A stretch of DNA of 64,000 bases from Actinomadura alba (GTDB lineage Bacteria; Actinomycetota; Actinomycetes; Streptosporangiales; Streptosporangiaceae). The translations under genes were made by a program, and so were the position numbers. A model generated the notes under the pieces. That model had not been told where the DNA came from and made no database searches. It saw only the letters and a list, made by a program, of their open reading frames with translations. Location: the NCBI RefSeq assembly GCF_014323705.1, contig NZ_JABVEC010000027.1, positions 28,642 through 92,641 of the forward strand. The letters are read 5' to 3'. Below are positions 40,227-52,235 of this stretch, in pieces (positions within the stretch are counted from its first letter, which is position 1; every line of letters starts with the position of its first letter).

Positions 40227-41576
40227 ATGGCCACCAGCCAACTCGCGGCCCCGCCCGAGGGCAGCGATCTGAAGCCCGTGCCCGGAGCTCCGGGGTTCCC
40301 GGTCATCGGCACGACGTTCCAGATGATGCGGGACCCGTTCGCCTACTCGCGCAAACGCCGTGAGCGGTTCGGAACGGTGTCGTGGAGCAACGTCCTGTTC
40401 AAGCCGATGGTGACCCTGCAGGGGCCGGAGGCGGCCGAGACCGTGCTCGTCAACCGGGACAAGGCGTTCGCGAACGGGCCGGCCTGGACGTACTTCATCG
40501 GTCCCTTCTTCCACCGCGGCATCATGCTGCTGGACTTCGACGAGCACCTGCACCACCGCCGCATCATGCAGCAGGCGTTCAACAAGCCGAGACTGCGCAG
40601 CTACATGCAGGCCATGGCACCGTCGATCGAGCGCGGGATCGAGGGGTGGCGGCCCCGGGACGGCTTCAAGTTCTACGACCACATGAAGCAGCTCACGCTC
40701 GACCTGGCGATGGACGTCTTCATGGGCGTCGAGCTGGACCGGCGCGAGGCGGACCGGATCAACGGCGCGTTCATCGACGCCGTCCGCGCGGGCACCGCCT
40801 ATGTTCGCTTCCCGGTACCCGGGCTGCGCTGGCACAAGGGACTCAGGGCACGTAAGACGCTTGAGAAGTTCTTCTACGAGCACCTGCCGGCCAAGCGGGA
40901 GAAGGGCGGCGACGACCTGTTCGCCGCGCTCTGCGAGGCCGAGACCGACGACGGTGAGACGTTCACCGACGAGGACGTCGTCAATCACATGATCTTCGTC
41001 TTGATGGCCGCCCACGACACCTCGACGACCACGATGGCGACGATGGCCTACTACCTCGCCAGGAACCCCGAGTGGCAGGACCGGCTGCGCGAGGAGTCGC
41101 TCGCCCTGGGGAAGCCGGTCCTGGACTTCGAGGACCTGGAGAAGCTGACCACGCTCGATCTGGTCATCAAGGAGGCGCTGCGGCTGGTCGCGCCGGTTCC
41201 AGCGCTGCCGCGCCGTACGGTGAAGGACACCGAGGTGCTCGGGTTCCACATCCCGAAGGACACCTTCGTCTTCCTGCCGACCCTGACCAACCACTACCTC
41301 GAGGAATACTGGCCCGAGCCGGAGAGGTTCGACCCGGGCCGGTTCGCCGAGGACCGGCGCGAGGACAAGGTGCATCACTACGCCTGGCAACCGTTCGGCG
41401 GCGGCGTGCACAAGTGCATCGGGCTGCACTTCGCCGGAATGCAGATCAAGTCGGTGCTGCACCAGGTGCTCCAGCGGTACCGGTGGAGCGTGCCGGAGGG
41501 CTACGAGTGGCCCCTCGACACGACCTCGCTTCCCTCGCCCAAGGACGGGCTCCCCGTGCGATTGGAGCAGATCTGA
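40227..41576 (+). CDS. Cytochrome P450 (CYP136-like)
   Basis: The 449-residue heme monooxygenase has the I-helix AAHDTSTTTM, the ExxR motif KEALRLV, a PERF region (WPEPERFDPGRF) and the heme loop FGGGVHKCIG with Cys397. The variant I-helix and the arrangement P450-SDR-TetR resemble the M. tuberculosis Rv3057c-Rv3058c-Rv3059 (cyp136) locus. The substrate is unknown; sterol- or lipid-type substrates are suggested only by family resemblance. GGAGG lies 4 bases before ATG 40227. Redox partners are not in the window. Confidence 0.92.
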   Translation: MATSQLAAPPEGSDLKPVPGAPGFPVIGTTFQMMRDPFAYSRKRRERFGTVSWSNVLFKPMVTLQGPEAAETVLVNRDKAFANGPAWTYFIGPFFHRGIMLLDFDEHLHHRRIMQQAFNKPRLRSYMQAMAPSIERGIEGWRPRDGFKFYDHMKQLTLDLAMDVFMGVELDRREADRINGAFIDAVRAGTAYVRFPVPGLRWHKGLRARKTLEKFFYEHLPAKREKGGDDLFAALCEAETDDGETFTDEDVVNHMIFVLMAAHDTSTTTMATMAYYLARNPEWQDRLREESLALGKPVLDFEDLEKLTTLDLVIKEALRLVAPVPALPRRTVKDTEVLGFHIPKDTFVFLPTLTNHYLEEYWPEPERFDPGRFAEDRREDKVHHYAWQPFGGGVHKCIGLHFAGMQIKSVLHQVLQRYRWSVPEGYEWPLDTTSLPSPKDGLPVRLEQI

Positions 41577-42391
41577 TGGCGGATCCGACCGGCAAGGTCG
41601 TCGCGATCACGGGCGCCGCCCGCGGCATCGGTCTCGCGACCGCCACGGCGTTCCAGGCCGCGGGCGCCAAGGTCGTCATCGGCGACATCGACGAGCCGGC
41701 GGCCAAGCGGGCCGGTGAGACGATGAACGGGCCGGCCCTCCCGGTCGACGTGACCGATCGCGAGTCCTTCACCGCGTTCCTCGACGGGGCCGAGGCCGAG
41801 CTCGGCCCGATCGACGTCCTCGTGAACAATGCCGGGATCATGCCGATCGGCCCCCTGCTCGAGGAGGACGACGCCCTCGCCGACCGGTGCATCGACATCA
41901 ACGTGCGCGGCGTCATCCTCGGCACCAAACTCGGACTGGCCCGGATGGTGCCGCGCGGGCACGGCCACATCGTCAACATCGCCTCGGTCGCGGGTGTGAT
42001 GCCGGCGGCCGGGATGGCGACCTACAACGCCAGCAAGCACGCCGTGGTCGGCTTCACCGAGGCGGTGCGGCTCGAGTTCGCACGGCAGGGCATAGAGGTG
42101 AGCGCCGTGCTGCCGACGTTCACCAACACCGAGCTCATCGCGGGCACCAAGAGCGCCAGGGGGCAGCGCAACGCCGAACCCGAGGAGGTCGCCGCCGCGG
42201 TGATCGGCCTGGTGACCAAGCCCCGGCCGCAGGTCGTCGTTCCGGCGAAGCTGGGCCGGCAGCTGCGGATCGGGCCGCTGATGTCGAGGGGCATGCGCGA
42301 GCGGATGGCCCGGTGGTACGGCCTGGACGAGATCTTCCTCAAGCATGACAAGGAGGCCCGCAAGGCCTACGACGAGAGGATGCGCGGCTGA
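41576..42391 (+). CDS. Short-chain dehydrogenase partner of the P450
   Basis: The 271-residue classical SDR has TGAARGIGLATATAFQ, IGDID after the second strand (NAD preference), LVNNAGIMPIGP, NIASVAGVMPA and YNASKHA. The ATG overlaps the P450 stop (TGATG), so the two are coupled and likely act on the same substrate, with the P450 hydroxylating and this enzyme oxidising the alcohol. The C-terminal extension (MSRGMRERMARWYGLDEIFL) is typical of the Rv3057c group. Confidence 0.92.
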   Translation: MADPTGKVVAITGAARGIGLATATAFQAAGAKVVIGDIDEPAAKRAGETMNGPALPVDVTDRESFTAFLDGAEAELGPIDVLVNNAGIMPIGPLLEEDDALADRCIDINVRGVILGTKLGLARMVPRGHGHIVNIASVAGVMPAAGMATYNASKHAVVGFTEAVRLEFARQGIEVSAVLPTFTNTELIAGTKSARGQRNAEPEEVAAAVIGLVTKPRPQVVVPAKLGRQLRIGPLMSRGMRERMARWYGLDEIFLKHDKEARKAYDERMRG

Positions 42392-42514
42392 GTCGAGCCG
42401 AAGCGAACCTCCGCCGAGGGGTTCGCCGAGCGGCGTCCGGACCGGCGACGAGAGGACGGCCGCCGGGACCCGCACCGTCCAGGCCGCGGGAGCGGGGCGC
42501 GTAGGCTGCGCCGC

Positions 42515-43183
42515 ATGAGGACGGACGCGGCCGGGGCGGCCGCCCGGGACGTGGCGGGCACGGGCACGGGCGCGGCGGCGCTGGCAGGGCTGCTGGCCGA
42601 GGCGCCGCGCACCGATGACCTGGACACGCGGATCCTGGACGCGGCGCTGGAGCAGTTCGGGACGTACGGGCTGCGTCGGGTCGCCATGGAGGACGTGGCG
42701 AGGCGGGCCAGGGTGGCGCGCACCACGATCTACCGCCGTTTCGCGGGCAAAGAGCAACTGGTCCAGGCGGTGATCCTGCGGGAGTGCCGGAGCTTTCTGG
42801 CCACCATCGCCGAGGCCATCGAGGATCTCTCGACGCCCGAGGACGCGCTCGTCGAGGGCTTCGTCGTGGGGCTGCGCAACGCCCGCCACCACCCGCTGCT
42901 CAGCCGCGTTCTCGTCAGCGAGCCCGAGGCGTTCCTGCCCCAGCTCAGCATGAACGGCGGTGCCGTGATGCTCGCCGCCCGCGACGTGATCGCCGAGCGG
43001 CTGCGGCTGGCGCGTCCGGACGCGCGGGAGGACTTCACCACGCCGGCGGAGATCCTGGTACGGGTGGCATTGTCGCTGCTGCTCGTCCCGGGCGGGGGCC
43101 TGGTGCTCGACGACGACGAAGCGGTACGGGCCTTCGCCCGCGAGCACCTCACCCGCGTCCTGCGGCCGGACGCGGGGAGGTGA
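42515..43183 (+). CDS. TetR family transcriptional regulator
   Basis: The 222-residue protein has a 36-residue Ala/Gly-rich lead followed by a TetR HTH (TRILDAALEQFGTYGLRRVAMEDVARRARVARTTIYRRF, split over residues about 38-80) and a helical ligand domain. It lies 123 bases after the SDR gene and probably regulates the P450-SDR pair, possibly through the inverted repeat at 40091. The start ATG 42515 gives the long lead; an internal start near LAGLLAEAP cannot be excluded. Confidence 0.9.
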   Translation: MRTDAAGAAARDVAGTGTGAAALAGLLAEAPRTDDLDTRILDAALEQFGTYGLRRVAMEDVARRARVARTTIYRRFAGKEQLVQAVILRECRSFLATIAEAIEDLSTPEDALVEGFVVGLRNARHHPLLSRVLVSEPEAFLPQLSMNGGAVMLAARDVIAERLRLARPDAREDFTTPAEILVRVALSLLLVPGGGLVLDDDEAVRAFAREHLTRVLRPDAGR

Positions 43184-43191
43184 GCGCCCGG

Positions 43192-43434
43192 TCAGTGCTT
43201 GGGCAGCGGCTGTTGTGTCGTCCGGCCCGGGGTCTTGCCGGCCGGGGGGTACTCGCAGTCGAGCGTGGTGGCCTCCTTGTCCCTGTCGTCCCCGTCGATG
43301 ACCACGGTCGCGGTGCACGCCCGGCCGTGTTCGTCGGTGAATGTCGCGACCTCGCTTCGGTCGGCACAGCCCGCGAGAATGGTCACCGCGACGGCGGCGA
43401 CGGGGACGGCCGCGATTCGGCTACGCGTTCGCAT
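43192..43434 (-). CDS. Small putative lipoprotein
   Basis: The 80-residue product has a lipoprotein signal with lipobox TILAGC and a mature part of 58 residues containing two further cysteines (RACTATVV and TLDCEYPP) that could form a disulfide in an exported protein. No family recognised. ATG 43434 sits at the start of a good basic-hydrophobic signal (MRTRSRIAAVPVAAVAV). It converges on the TetR gene with 8 bases between stops. Confidence 0.7.
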   Translation of the reverse strand: MRTRSRIAAVPVAAVAVTILAGCADRSEVATFTDEHGRACTATVVIDGDDRDKEATTLDCEYPPAGKTPGRTTQQPLPKH

Positions 43435-43616
43435 CGTTGGCCCCTAACGGGAATCGGGCCACGCGCGCGTGGCCTCCGGCTCTCGTGGTTTCGACGCGGG
43501 GAAGCCCGTGACGGATCCGGTTCGCCCGCCCGGACCGCTTCGAGTGTCGGGTCTCGCGAATCGTCGGCGGATGCCACAATGCACTCCGAACCTCAGTGCG
43601 AAGGTGGAACAGGATC

Positions 43617-46112
<2,496 letters not shown>

Positions 46113-46124
46113 CTCCGAAACGGC

Positions 46125-46163
46125 GGAACCGGGGACCTTCGGCGCACGAAGGTCCCCGGTTCC
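46125..46163. terminator. 16-bp perfect hairpin between tex and the M28 gene
   Basis: GGAACCGGGGACCTTC (46125-46140) pairs with GAAGGTCCCCGGTTCC (46148-46163) across a 7-base loop, followed by GATTTCGTT. It lies between two convergent genes and can act in both directions. Confidence 0.85.
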
Positions 46164-46178
46164 GATTTCGTTATGGGC

Positions 46179-47540
46179 TCAGTGGCGCCGCGCCACGTCG
46201 TAGGCGGCGGAGCCGATCAACTCCAGCGACACCTGCAGCCGCTCCAGGCTGAGGTTCTTACTGATGGTGTCCTCGGGGGTGTGGTAAATGGGCTCCAGCT
46301 CACTGGGCGCGCCCTCGCCACGCCAGCTGAAGTTGGCCGCCGCGATACCCCGCTCGTAGAACGGCACGTGGTCGCTGGACCCGCGCGCGGTGGGCGGGCT
46401 GATCTGGTCGACGTAGCCGAGGCGCTGCGCCGCGGCCGACACCGCCGCCGTGGTGGTGTTGTCGGCGCCGTCGACCGACAGCAGCCAGTAGCGGGTGGCC
46501 GGGGAGTGGCTGGTCGCGACCATGTCGTTCTGGAAGCAGCCGGCGATGCCGCCCGCCTCGGCGTCGGTCAGGCCGTTGACGTAGTAGCGGGAGCCGATCA
46601 GCCCGAACTCCTCCGACCCCCACAGAGCGAACCGCAGGGTCTTCTGGGTGGGCAGGCGCCGCAACGCACGCGCCAGTTCGAGGCACAGCACGGTGCCGCT
46701 GCCGTCGTCGTTGGCGCCGGGCGAGCCGGGGACGGTGTCGTAGTGGGCGCTCACCATGACGACGCCGTTGCTCGGATTGGGGAAGGTGGCCTTGCGCTCG
46801 GCGAGGACGTTGTATGACGTGAGCCCGGCGTGGTGCTCCACGTTCAGGGACAGGTCGGAAACGCCGCCGCGGATGCGCTCACCGTGGTACTGAGCGATGC
46901 CGATCACGGGCACGGCGACCGTCTCGGCGAGTGTCGGGATGAACGCGGCGGCCTTGCGCTCCGGGAAGGCCGCGGAGGGCACATTGGCGATGAGCACCGC
47001 CACCGCGCCCTTGGCGGCGGCCGCCTTCGCCTGCGCGAGTTCGCTGCCGGCGACGCGGGAGAAGAGGGCGATCTTGCCTCGGAGGTCACTGGTGACGTCG
47101 GTCGCCGTACCAAGGTCGACGATGCCGCCCTTGGCCGAGGCGATGGCGCCCTGCGCGGAGGCGCTGGCCTGCCACGTCTCGTGCTTCGATACCTTCAACT
47201 CGGCGAGATACTTGTCGGCCACCGCGAAGGGCTGCAGCTCGACCTTGTAGTCGAGATCCTTGAGCACCTTGGCGATGTACTTGGCCGCACGGTGCTCTGA
47301 CTCGGTGCCGCCGATCCGCCATCCGATGTCGTCACTCAGGACGCGCAGATGCTTCAGCGCGCGCTTTGCATCGACCCTGGCGACGACGGCCTTGTCCCCC
47401 ATGCTCAGCGAGGGCGGCTTGGCGGCGCCGGGACGCTGACGGGTGGCGGCCGCCGCGGTGCCGGGGAGAAGGCCGACGGAGGCGAAGCCCGCGAACGCGG
47501 CCGCTCCGGCCAGCAGATCGCGGCGGTTGACTTCGGGCAT
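46179..47540 (-). CDS. Secreted M28 family zinc aminopeptidase
   Basis: The 453-residue protein has a twin-arginine-type signal (VNRRDLLAGAAAFAGFASVG ending GTAAAA), a PA-type insert (GKIALFSRV ... VLIANVPSAAFPERK) and an M28 peptidase domain. Metal and catalytic residues are visible in SAHYDTVPGSPGANDDGSG, WGSEEFGLIGS and YHTPEDT. M28 enzymes of this type release N-terminal residues from extracellular peptides. The PA domain is typical of the secreted group. Single gene unit. Confidence 0.93.
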   Translation of the reverse strand: MPEVNRRDLLAGAAAFAGFASVGLLPGTAAAATRQRPGAAKPPSLSMGDKAVVARVDAKRALKHLRVLSDDIGWRIGGTESEHRAAKYIAKVLKDLDYKVELQPFAVADKYLAELKVSKHETWQASASAQGAIASAKGGIVDLGTATDVTSDLRGKIALFSRVAGSELAQAKAAAAKGAVAVLIANVPSAAFPERKAAAFIPTLAETVAVPVIGIAQYHGERIRGGVSDLSLNVEHHAGLTSYNVLAERKATFPNPSNGVVMVSAHYDTVPGSPGANDDGSGTVLCLELARALRRLPTQKTLRFALWGSEEFGLIGSRYYVNGLTDAEAGGIAGCFQNDMVATSHSPATRYWLLSVDGADNTTTAAVSAAAQRLGYVDQISPPTARGSSDHVPFYERGIAAANFSWRGEGAPSELEPIYHTPEDTISKNLSLERLQVSLELIGSAAYDVARRH

Positions 47541-47813
47541 GAAGCGTCTCCTGGGGGTTGGGGGAGGCTCGGCGACGGCCGGTCTCGGGTCATCGAGTCC
47601 GGTGGCCGTTTCCGGTGTTGGAGGGGAGGGCGCCCTGTTCGCGGAGAATTTACGAAATAGTCGGGTTCGCTAGCAAGTGTCTGACCGGTTTGTGATCAAA
47701 AAGAGTGCTCGCGCAGGTTCGGACCACGACCTCAGGCCGGTTGGATCGCGCAGCTCAGCGCGTCTCCGAGTGGGCATGATGGGGACAGGGCAGGCCGAAC
47801 TTGGGGGAGTGAG

Positions 47814-49772
47814 GTGACCCGGAGGGTGACGACCACCCGGGAGCGCGAGGCCGTCCGAGGGGGGCTACGCGGGTGGCTGCTGGGCGACCTGCGGCAGCAG
47901 GATCTCGCCGGCCCGCACGCGGCCCCCACTCCGGAACGGCAGTACCCGTGGTGGCGGGTGATGTGCTTGACCGGTGTGGACTACTTCTCCACGCTCGGCT
48001 ACCAGCCCGGCATCGCGGCGCTGGCGGCCGGTGCCGTCGCGCCGCTCGCCACCCTGGTCCTGGTGGCGCTGACCCTGTTCGGCGCGCTGCCGATCTACCG
48101 GAGGGTCGCCGTGGAGAGCCCGAACGGAGAGGGCTCGATCGCGATGCTGGAGCGGCTGCTGCCCCGCTGGAAGGGCAAGCTGTTCGTGCTGGTGCTGCTC
48201 GGCTTCGCCGCCACCGACTTCGTCATCACCATCACGCTCTCGGCCGCCGACGCCACCGCCCACCTCCTGGAGAATCCGTACGCGCCGGGCCTGCTCCACG
48301 GCGAGCACGTCATCGTCACCCTGATACTGATCGCGCTGCTCGGTGCGGTGTTCCTTGCCGGCCTCCGTGAGGCGATCACCATCGCGGTGGTGGTGGTCGG
48401 GATCTACCTGACGCTCAATGTGGTGGTCGTCGCCACGGCCCTGCAGCACGTGATCTCGAACCCGCAGTTCGTCGCGCACTGGAGCCGCCTGCTGGCGATG
48501 CAGTATTCGAGCCCCCTGATGATGCTGGCCGTGGCGCTGCTGGTCTTTCCCAAGCTGGCGCTCGGCCTGTCCGGGTTCGAGACCGGCGTCGCGGTGATGC
48601 CGCAGATCCGCGGGGACCCCGGCGACACCCCGGAGCACCCGTACGGACGGATCCGCGGCGCCCGCCGGATGCTGACGACCGCAGCGCTGATCATGAGCGT
48701 GTTCCTGATCACCAGCAGCTTCACGACGATCGTGCTCATCCCGGAGCGGGAGTTCGAGGAGGGAGGCAAGGCCTACGGCCGGGCCCTGGCCTACCTGGCG
48801 CACGAGTACCTCGGCAGCGGCTTCGGCACGGTCTACGACATCAGCACCATCGTCATCCTGTGGTTCGCCGGGGCGTCGGCCATGGCGGGGCTGCTGAACA
48901 TCGTCCCGCGCTACCTGCCGCGGTACGGAATGGCGCCCAACTGGACCCGCGCGGTCAGGCCGCTGGTACTCATCTTCACGACGGTCGCGTTCGCCATCAC
49001 GATCATCTTCCGGGCGAGCGTCGTGGCGCAGGGCAGCGCCTACGCCACCGGCGTTCTGGCGATCATGCTCTCTGCCGCGGTGGCGGTCACCCTGTCGATG
49101 CGCCGGCGCCGCCGCCGCGGCGCCACGATCGGCTTCGGGGTGATCGCGCTCGTCTTCGCCTACACCACGGTGGCCAACGTCGTGGAACGCCCGGACGGTG
49201 TGAAGATCGCGTTCTTCTTCATCACCGCCATCATCGTCACGTCACTGATCTCAAGGGCCACGCGGTCGACCGAGTTGAGGGCGACCGGTATCCGGTTCGA
49301 CGAACGCGCCGAGCGATTCCTGCGCGACCTCGCCGCCTCGGGCGAGATCCGTCTGGTCGCCAACGAGCCGGACAACCGGGACCGCAAGGAGTACGAGAAG
49401 AAGGATCGGGAGACCCGCGAGATCCACCACCTGTCGCCCGACGAGCCGGTCGCCTTCCTGGAGGTCACCGTGCCCGACGCTTCGGAGTTCGCCTCGGACC
49501 TGCGGGTGACCGGCGTGGAACGGCACGGCCATCGCGTGCTCCAGGTGGAGAGTTCCACCGTTCCCAACGCGATAGCCGCGCTCTTGCTGCGGATCCGTGA
49601 CATGACGGGCAAGAAACCGCACGTCTACTTCCACTGGGCGGAGGGCAACCCGATCATGGCCATGATCCGCTACCTGCTCTTCGGCGGGGGAGACGTGGCG
49701 CCGCTCACCCGTGAGGTGGTGCGGGAGGCCGAGCCGGACATCAGCCGGCGCCCGCAGATCCACGTCGGGTGA
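47814..49772 (+). CDS. APC-superfamily permease with cytoplasmic C-terminal domain
   Basis: The 652-residue protein has about twelve membrane helices; the conserved start WWRVMCLTGVDYFSTLGYQPGIAALAAG, FKLALGLSGFETGV-like helix (PKLALGLSGFETGVAVMPQI) and the C-terminal approximately 150-residue cytoplasmic domain resemble actinobacterial amino-acid permeases and the KimA-type potassium/proton symporters. The substrate is therefore undecided between amino acids and potassium. GGGAG lies 7 bases before GTG 47814. Confidence 0.85.
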   Translation: MTRRVTTTREREAVRGGLRGWLLGDLRQQDLAGPHAAPTPERQYPWWRVMCLTGVDYFSTLGYQPGIAALAAGAVAPLATLVLVALTLFGALPIYRRVAVESPNGEGSIAMLERLLPRWKGKLFVLVLLGFAATDFVITITLSAADATAHLLENPYAPGLLHGEHVIVTLILIALLGAVFLAGLREAITIAVVVVGIYLTLNVVVVATALQHVISNPQFVAHWSRLLAMQYSSPLMMLAVALLVFPKLALGLSGFETGVAVMPQIRGDPGDTPEHPYGRIRGARRMLTTAALIMSVFLITSSFTTIVLIPEREFEEGGKAYGRALAYLAHEYLGSGFGTVYDISTIVILWFAGASAMAGLLNIVPRYLPRYGMAPNWTRAVRPLVLIFTTVAFAITIIFRASVVAQGSAYATGVLAIMLSAAVAVTLSMRRRRRRGATIGFGVIALVFAYTTVANVVERPDGVKIAFFFITAIIVTSLISRATRSTELRATGIRFDERAERFLRDLAASGEIRLVANEPDNRDRKEYEKKDRETREIHHLSPDEPVAFLEVTVPDASEFASDLRVTGVERHGHRVLQVESSTVPNAIAALLLRIRDMTGKKPHVYFHWAEGNPIMAMIRYLLFGGGDVAPLTREVVREAEPDISRRPQIHVG

Positions 49773-49810
49773 GGCGACGAGCGAGGACGGCCGGCCCGCG
49801 ACCGATCGAC

Positions 49811-50002
49811 CTATGACCCGATGCGCTTGCGGCCCTGGGCGCGGACCCGCCGGCGCTGGGAGGGGTCGAGCATCAGGTACGCCACGACGGGTGTGCCGAT
49901 CACACCCAGGATGATCAGAGCCGAGAACCACCAGGGCAGGATCCACAGGGTCAGCAGCCCGACCGCGACCCCTCCGATGACGAACTTCGTTCGTGTCGAC
50001 AT
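49811..50002 (-). CDS. Small two-helix membrane protein
   Basis: The 63-residue product has two hydrophobic segments (FVIGGVAVGLLTLWILPWW and ALIILGVIGTPVVAYLML) and a basic C-terminus (RRRVRAQGRKRIGS). GGAGGTG lies 8 bases before the ATG at 50002, which decides this start over longer open frame upstream. Function unknown. It converges on the APC permease. Confidence 0.8.
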   Translation of the reverse strand: MSTRTKFVIGGVAVGLLTLWILPWWFSALIILGVIGTPVVAYLMLDPSQRRRVRAQGRKRIGS

Positions 50003-50114
50003 TCCCGAACACCTCCGGCCGCTATTGCCATTACCAGGAAAACGGCCGCTCGGCCGGTGCGGTTCCGGTGGAGCGGAGATTCCACGATATATCTCGTGAC
50101 GGGAAGCGCCAGCC

Positions 50115-50918
50115 CTAAACGCGATGCGTGAGCCGCCCGTCGCCCAGCGTGCGCAGCACCTCGCTGTGCAGATGGCCGTTGGTGCACACGACGCTTCCTC
50201 CGTCGGGCCCCGGCACACCGGAGAGATCAGTGAAGATCCCACCGGCCTCCTCGACGATGACCTGCAGCGCGGCGAGGTCCCAGAGGCTGACCTCGGGTTC
50301 GGTGGAGATGTCGACGGCGCCCTCGGCCACCATCATGTGCGACCAGAAGTCGCCGAAGGCCCGGGTGCGCCAGACCGACCTGGTGAGATCCATGAAGTTC
50401 TCCAGCCGGCCCTGTTCCTCCCAGCCGCTCAGGCTCGAGAACGACAACGAGGCATCGGACAGCCGCGTCACCGAGGAGACCTGCAGGCGGCTCGCCTTCG
50501 CCAGGCTCCGGCCGGTCCAGGCGCCGCCGTCGCGGGCCGCCCACCAGCGGCGGCTGAGGGAGGGGGCCGACACCAGGCCGACGACGACCTCGTCGCCCTC
50601 CATGAGCGCGATCAACGTCGCCCACACCGGCACGCCGCGGACGAAGTTCTTGGTGGCGTCGATCGGGTCGATCACCCAGCACCGCGGCCCGTAGCCGGTC
50701 TTGCCGTACTCTTCGCCGATCACCGCGTCGCGCGGGCGGGCGCGCTTGAGGGTGCCGCGGATCTGGTCCTCGACCGCGCGGTCGGCATCACTCACCGGGG
50801 TCAGGTCCGGTTTGGTCTCGATGTGAAGGTCGAGCGCCCGGAACCGCCGCGTAGTGATGTCGTCGGCCGCGTCCGCCAGCACATGGGCGAGACGCAGGTC
50901 ATCGGAATAGCCAGCCAC
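50115..50918 (-). CDS. hisN: Histidinol-phosphatase (inositol monophosphatase family)
   Basis: The 267-residue protein has the IMPase metal motifs: EEYG, DPIDATKNFVRGVPVWATLIAL and WDLAALQVIVEEAGG. The FVRGVPVWATLIAL wording is characteristic of actinobacterial HisN, which dephosphorylates histidinol phosphate in histidine synthesis, rather than inositol phosphatases. The usual DPIDGT glycine is alanine here. GTG 50918 gives the typical beginning MAGYSDDLRLAHVLADAADD; a GTG 8 codons upstream is possible. It is divergent from the HAD gene. Confidence 0.88.
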   Translation of the reverse strand: MAGYSDDLRLAHVLADAADDITTRRFRALDLHIETKPDLTPVSDADRAVEDQIRGTLKRARPRDAVIGEEYGKTGYGPRCWVIDPIDATKNFVRGVPVWATLIALMEGDEVVVGLVSAPSLSRRWWAARDGGAWTGRSLAKASRLQVSSVTRLSDASLSFSSLSGWEEQGRLENFMDLTRSVWRTRAFGDFWSHMMVAEGAVDISTEPEVSLWDLAALQVIVEEAGGIFTDLSGVPGPDGGSVVCTNGHLHSEVLRTLGDGRLTHRV

Positions 50919-50967
50919 GACGTGCAACGCTACCGCGATCACGGCATGTGCTGACAGACTTACTCGG

Positions 50968-51693
50968 GTGAAGGCGTTGACCTATCCGGAACCGCCCCGG
51001 CCCGCTCTCCTTTTCGATCTCGATGGAACGCTGATCGACAGCGTCTATCAGCATGTGATCGCGTGGCGGTCGGCGCTCTCCGGCATGGGGATAGATCTCG
51101 CGGTGTGGCGGATCCACCGGCGGATCGGCATGAGCGGCGGGCTGTTCGTCGCGGCCTTGTTGCGCGAGACCGGGGTGTCGCTCAGCCCCGACGAGATCGA
51201 GGCCCTGCAGAAGGCCCACGCCGAGGCCTACCTCACCCAACTCGACCAGGTCCGGCCACTGCCCGGCGCGGCGGAGTTGCTCACCGTGCTGAGCGAGGCC
51301 GGAGTGTCCTGGGCCATCGCGACCAGCGGCCGGGCCGAGACGGCGCGATCGGCGCTCGGACTGCTCGGCCTGCCCGCCGACACCCCGATGGTGACGCGCG
51401 ACCAGGTGCGCAGGGCCAAGCCGGACCCGGATCTCTTCGTCGCCGCCGCGGTGCTGATGGACGTCGACCCGCGTGACGCGATGGTGGTGGGTGACAGCGT
51501 GTGGGACCTGCTGGCCGCGCGGCGGGCCGGGTCGCTCGGCATCGGCATGCTGTCCGGCGGCTACGGCCGGGACGAACTCGAACGCGCCGGCGCGTTCCGC
51601 GTCTACCGCGATCCCGCCGACATGCTCGACCGCCTCGACGAGCTGGGCCTGCGCCTGCCGGTCGCGGGTCCCGGGCATCGCCCCGTCAGGTGA
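50968..51693 (+). CDS. HAD-superfamily phosphatase
   Basis: The 241-residue protein has all HAD motifs: LLFDLDGTLIDS (nucleophile and acid Asp), ATSGR (motif II), the lysine in RRAKPDPDLF and GDSVWDLLAA (motif IV). The cap between motifs I and II is the helical C1 type, as in phosphoglycolate phosphatase-like enzymes. The natural substrate is unknown. It is divergent from hisN with 49 bases between. Confidence 0.92.
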   Translation: MKALTYPEPPRPALLFDLDGTLIDSVYQHVIAWRSALSGMGIDLAVWRIHRRIGMSGGLFVAALLRETGVSLSPDEIEALQKAHAEAYLTQLDQVRPLPGAAELLTVLSEAGVSWAIATSGRAETARSALGLLGLPADTPMVTRDQVRRAKPDPDLFVAAAVLMDVDPRDAMVVGDSVWDLLAARRAGSLGIGMLSGGYGRDELERAGAFRVYRDPADMLDRLDELGLRLPVAGPGHRPVR

Positions 51694-51727
51694 GGCGCGA
51701 CTTCCCTACTTGCCAGTAGCATGCGGT

Positions 51728-52183
51728 ATGGCCACTGTTGATCTAGCGACGGTACGCGACTCGCTCACCGGGCTGGTGCCGTTCGTCCGACTCATCGCCC
51801 CGGAGTTCCTCGAGCACGAGGAGGGGCGCGCCCTGCTGCGCCAGCCGGATCGCGCTGAACTGCACAACCACGTCGGCGGCCCGCACGCCGGAGTGCTGTT
51901 CTCGCTGGCCGAGACGGCCTCGGGCGCAGTGGTGATCGGCGCGTTCATGGAACAGCTCGCGGTCGCGACCCCGCTGGCCGTCGGCGCGGAGATCCGCTAC
52001 CTGAAACTCGCTCGCGGCGAGATCACCGCCGAGGCGCTGCTGAGCCGCCCAGCGGCGGAGGTGCGCGCCGAGCTCGCCGAGGGAGGGCGGCCGGAGTTCG
52101 ACGTGGCCGTGACGATGCGGCGCGATGACGGTGCGATCGTCGCCGAGATGACCGTCCGCTGGACACTGCGTCCTCATGCCTGA
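51728..52183 (+). CDS. DUF4442-type hotdog-fold protein
   Basis: The 151-residue protein resembles DUF4442/YiiD-C hotdog domains: RAELHNHVGGPHAGVLFSLAE provides the hotdog helix with an acidic residue, then YLKLARGEITAEALL and FDVAVTMRRDDGAIVAEMTVRW. Thioesterase activity is plausible but not shown. ATG 51728 lies 34 bases after the HAD stop. The next gene follows by 52 bases. Confidence 0.85.
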   Translation: MATVDLATVRDSLTGLVPFVRLIAPEFLEHEEGRALLRQPDRAELHNHVGGPHAGVLFSLAETASGAVVIGAFMEQLAVATPLAVGAEIRYLKLARGEITAEALLSRPAAEVRAELAEGGRPEFDVAVTMRRDDGAIVAEMTVRWTLRPHA

Positions 52184-52235
52184 TCCCGCCGGCTCCGGGT
52201 GTTACGGCGGCGCCGAGCCCTCCCCAGGTGGGAGC

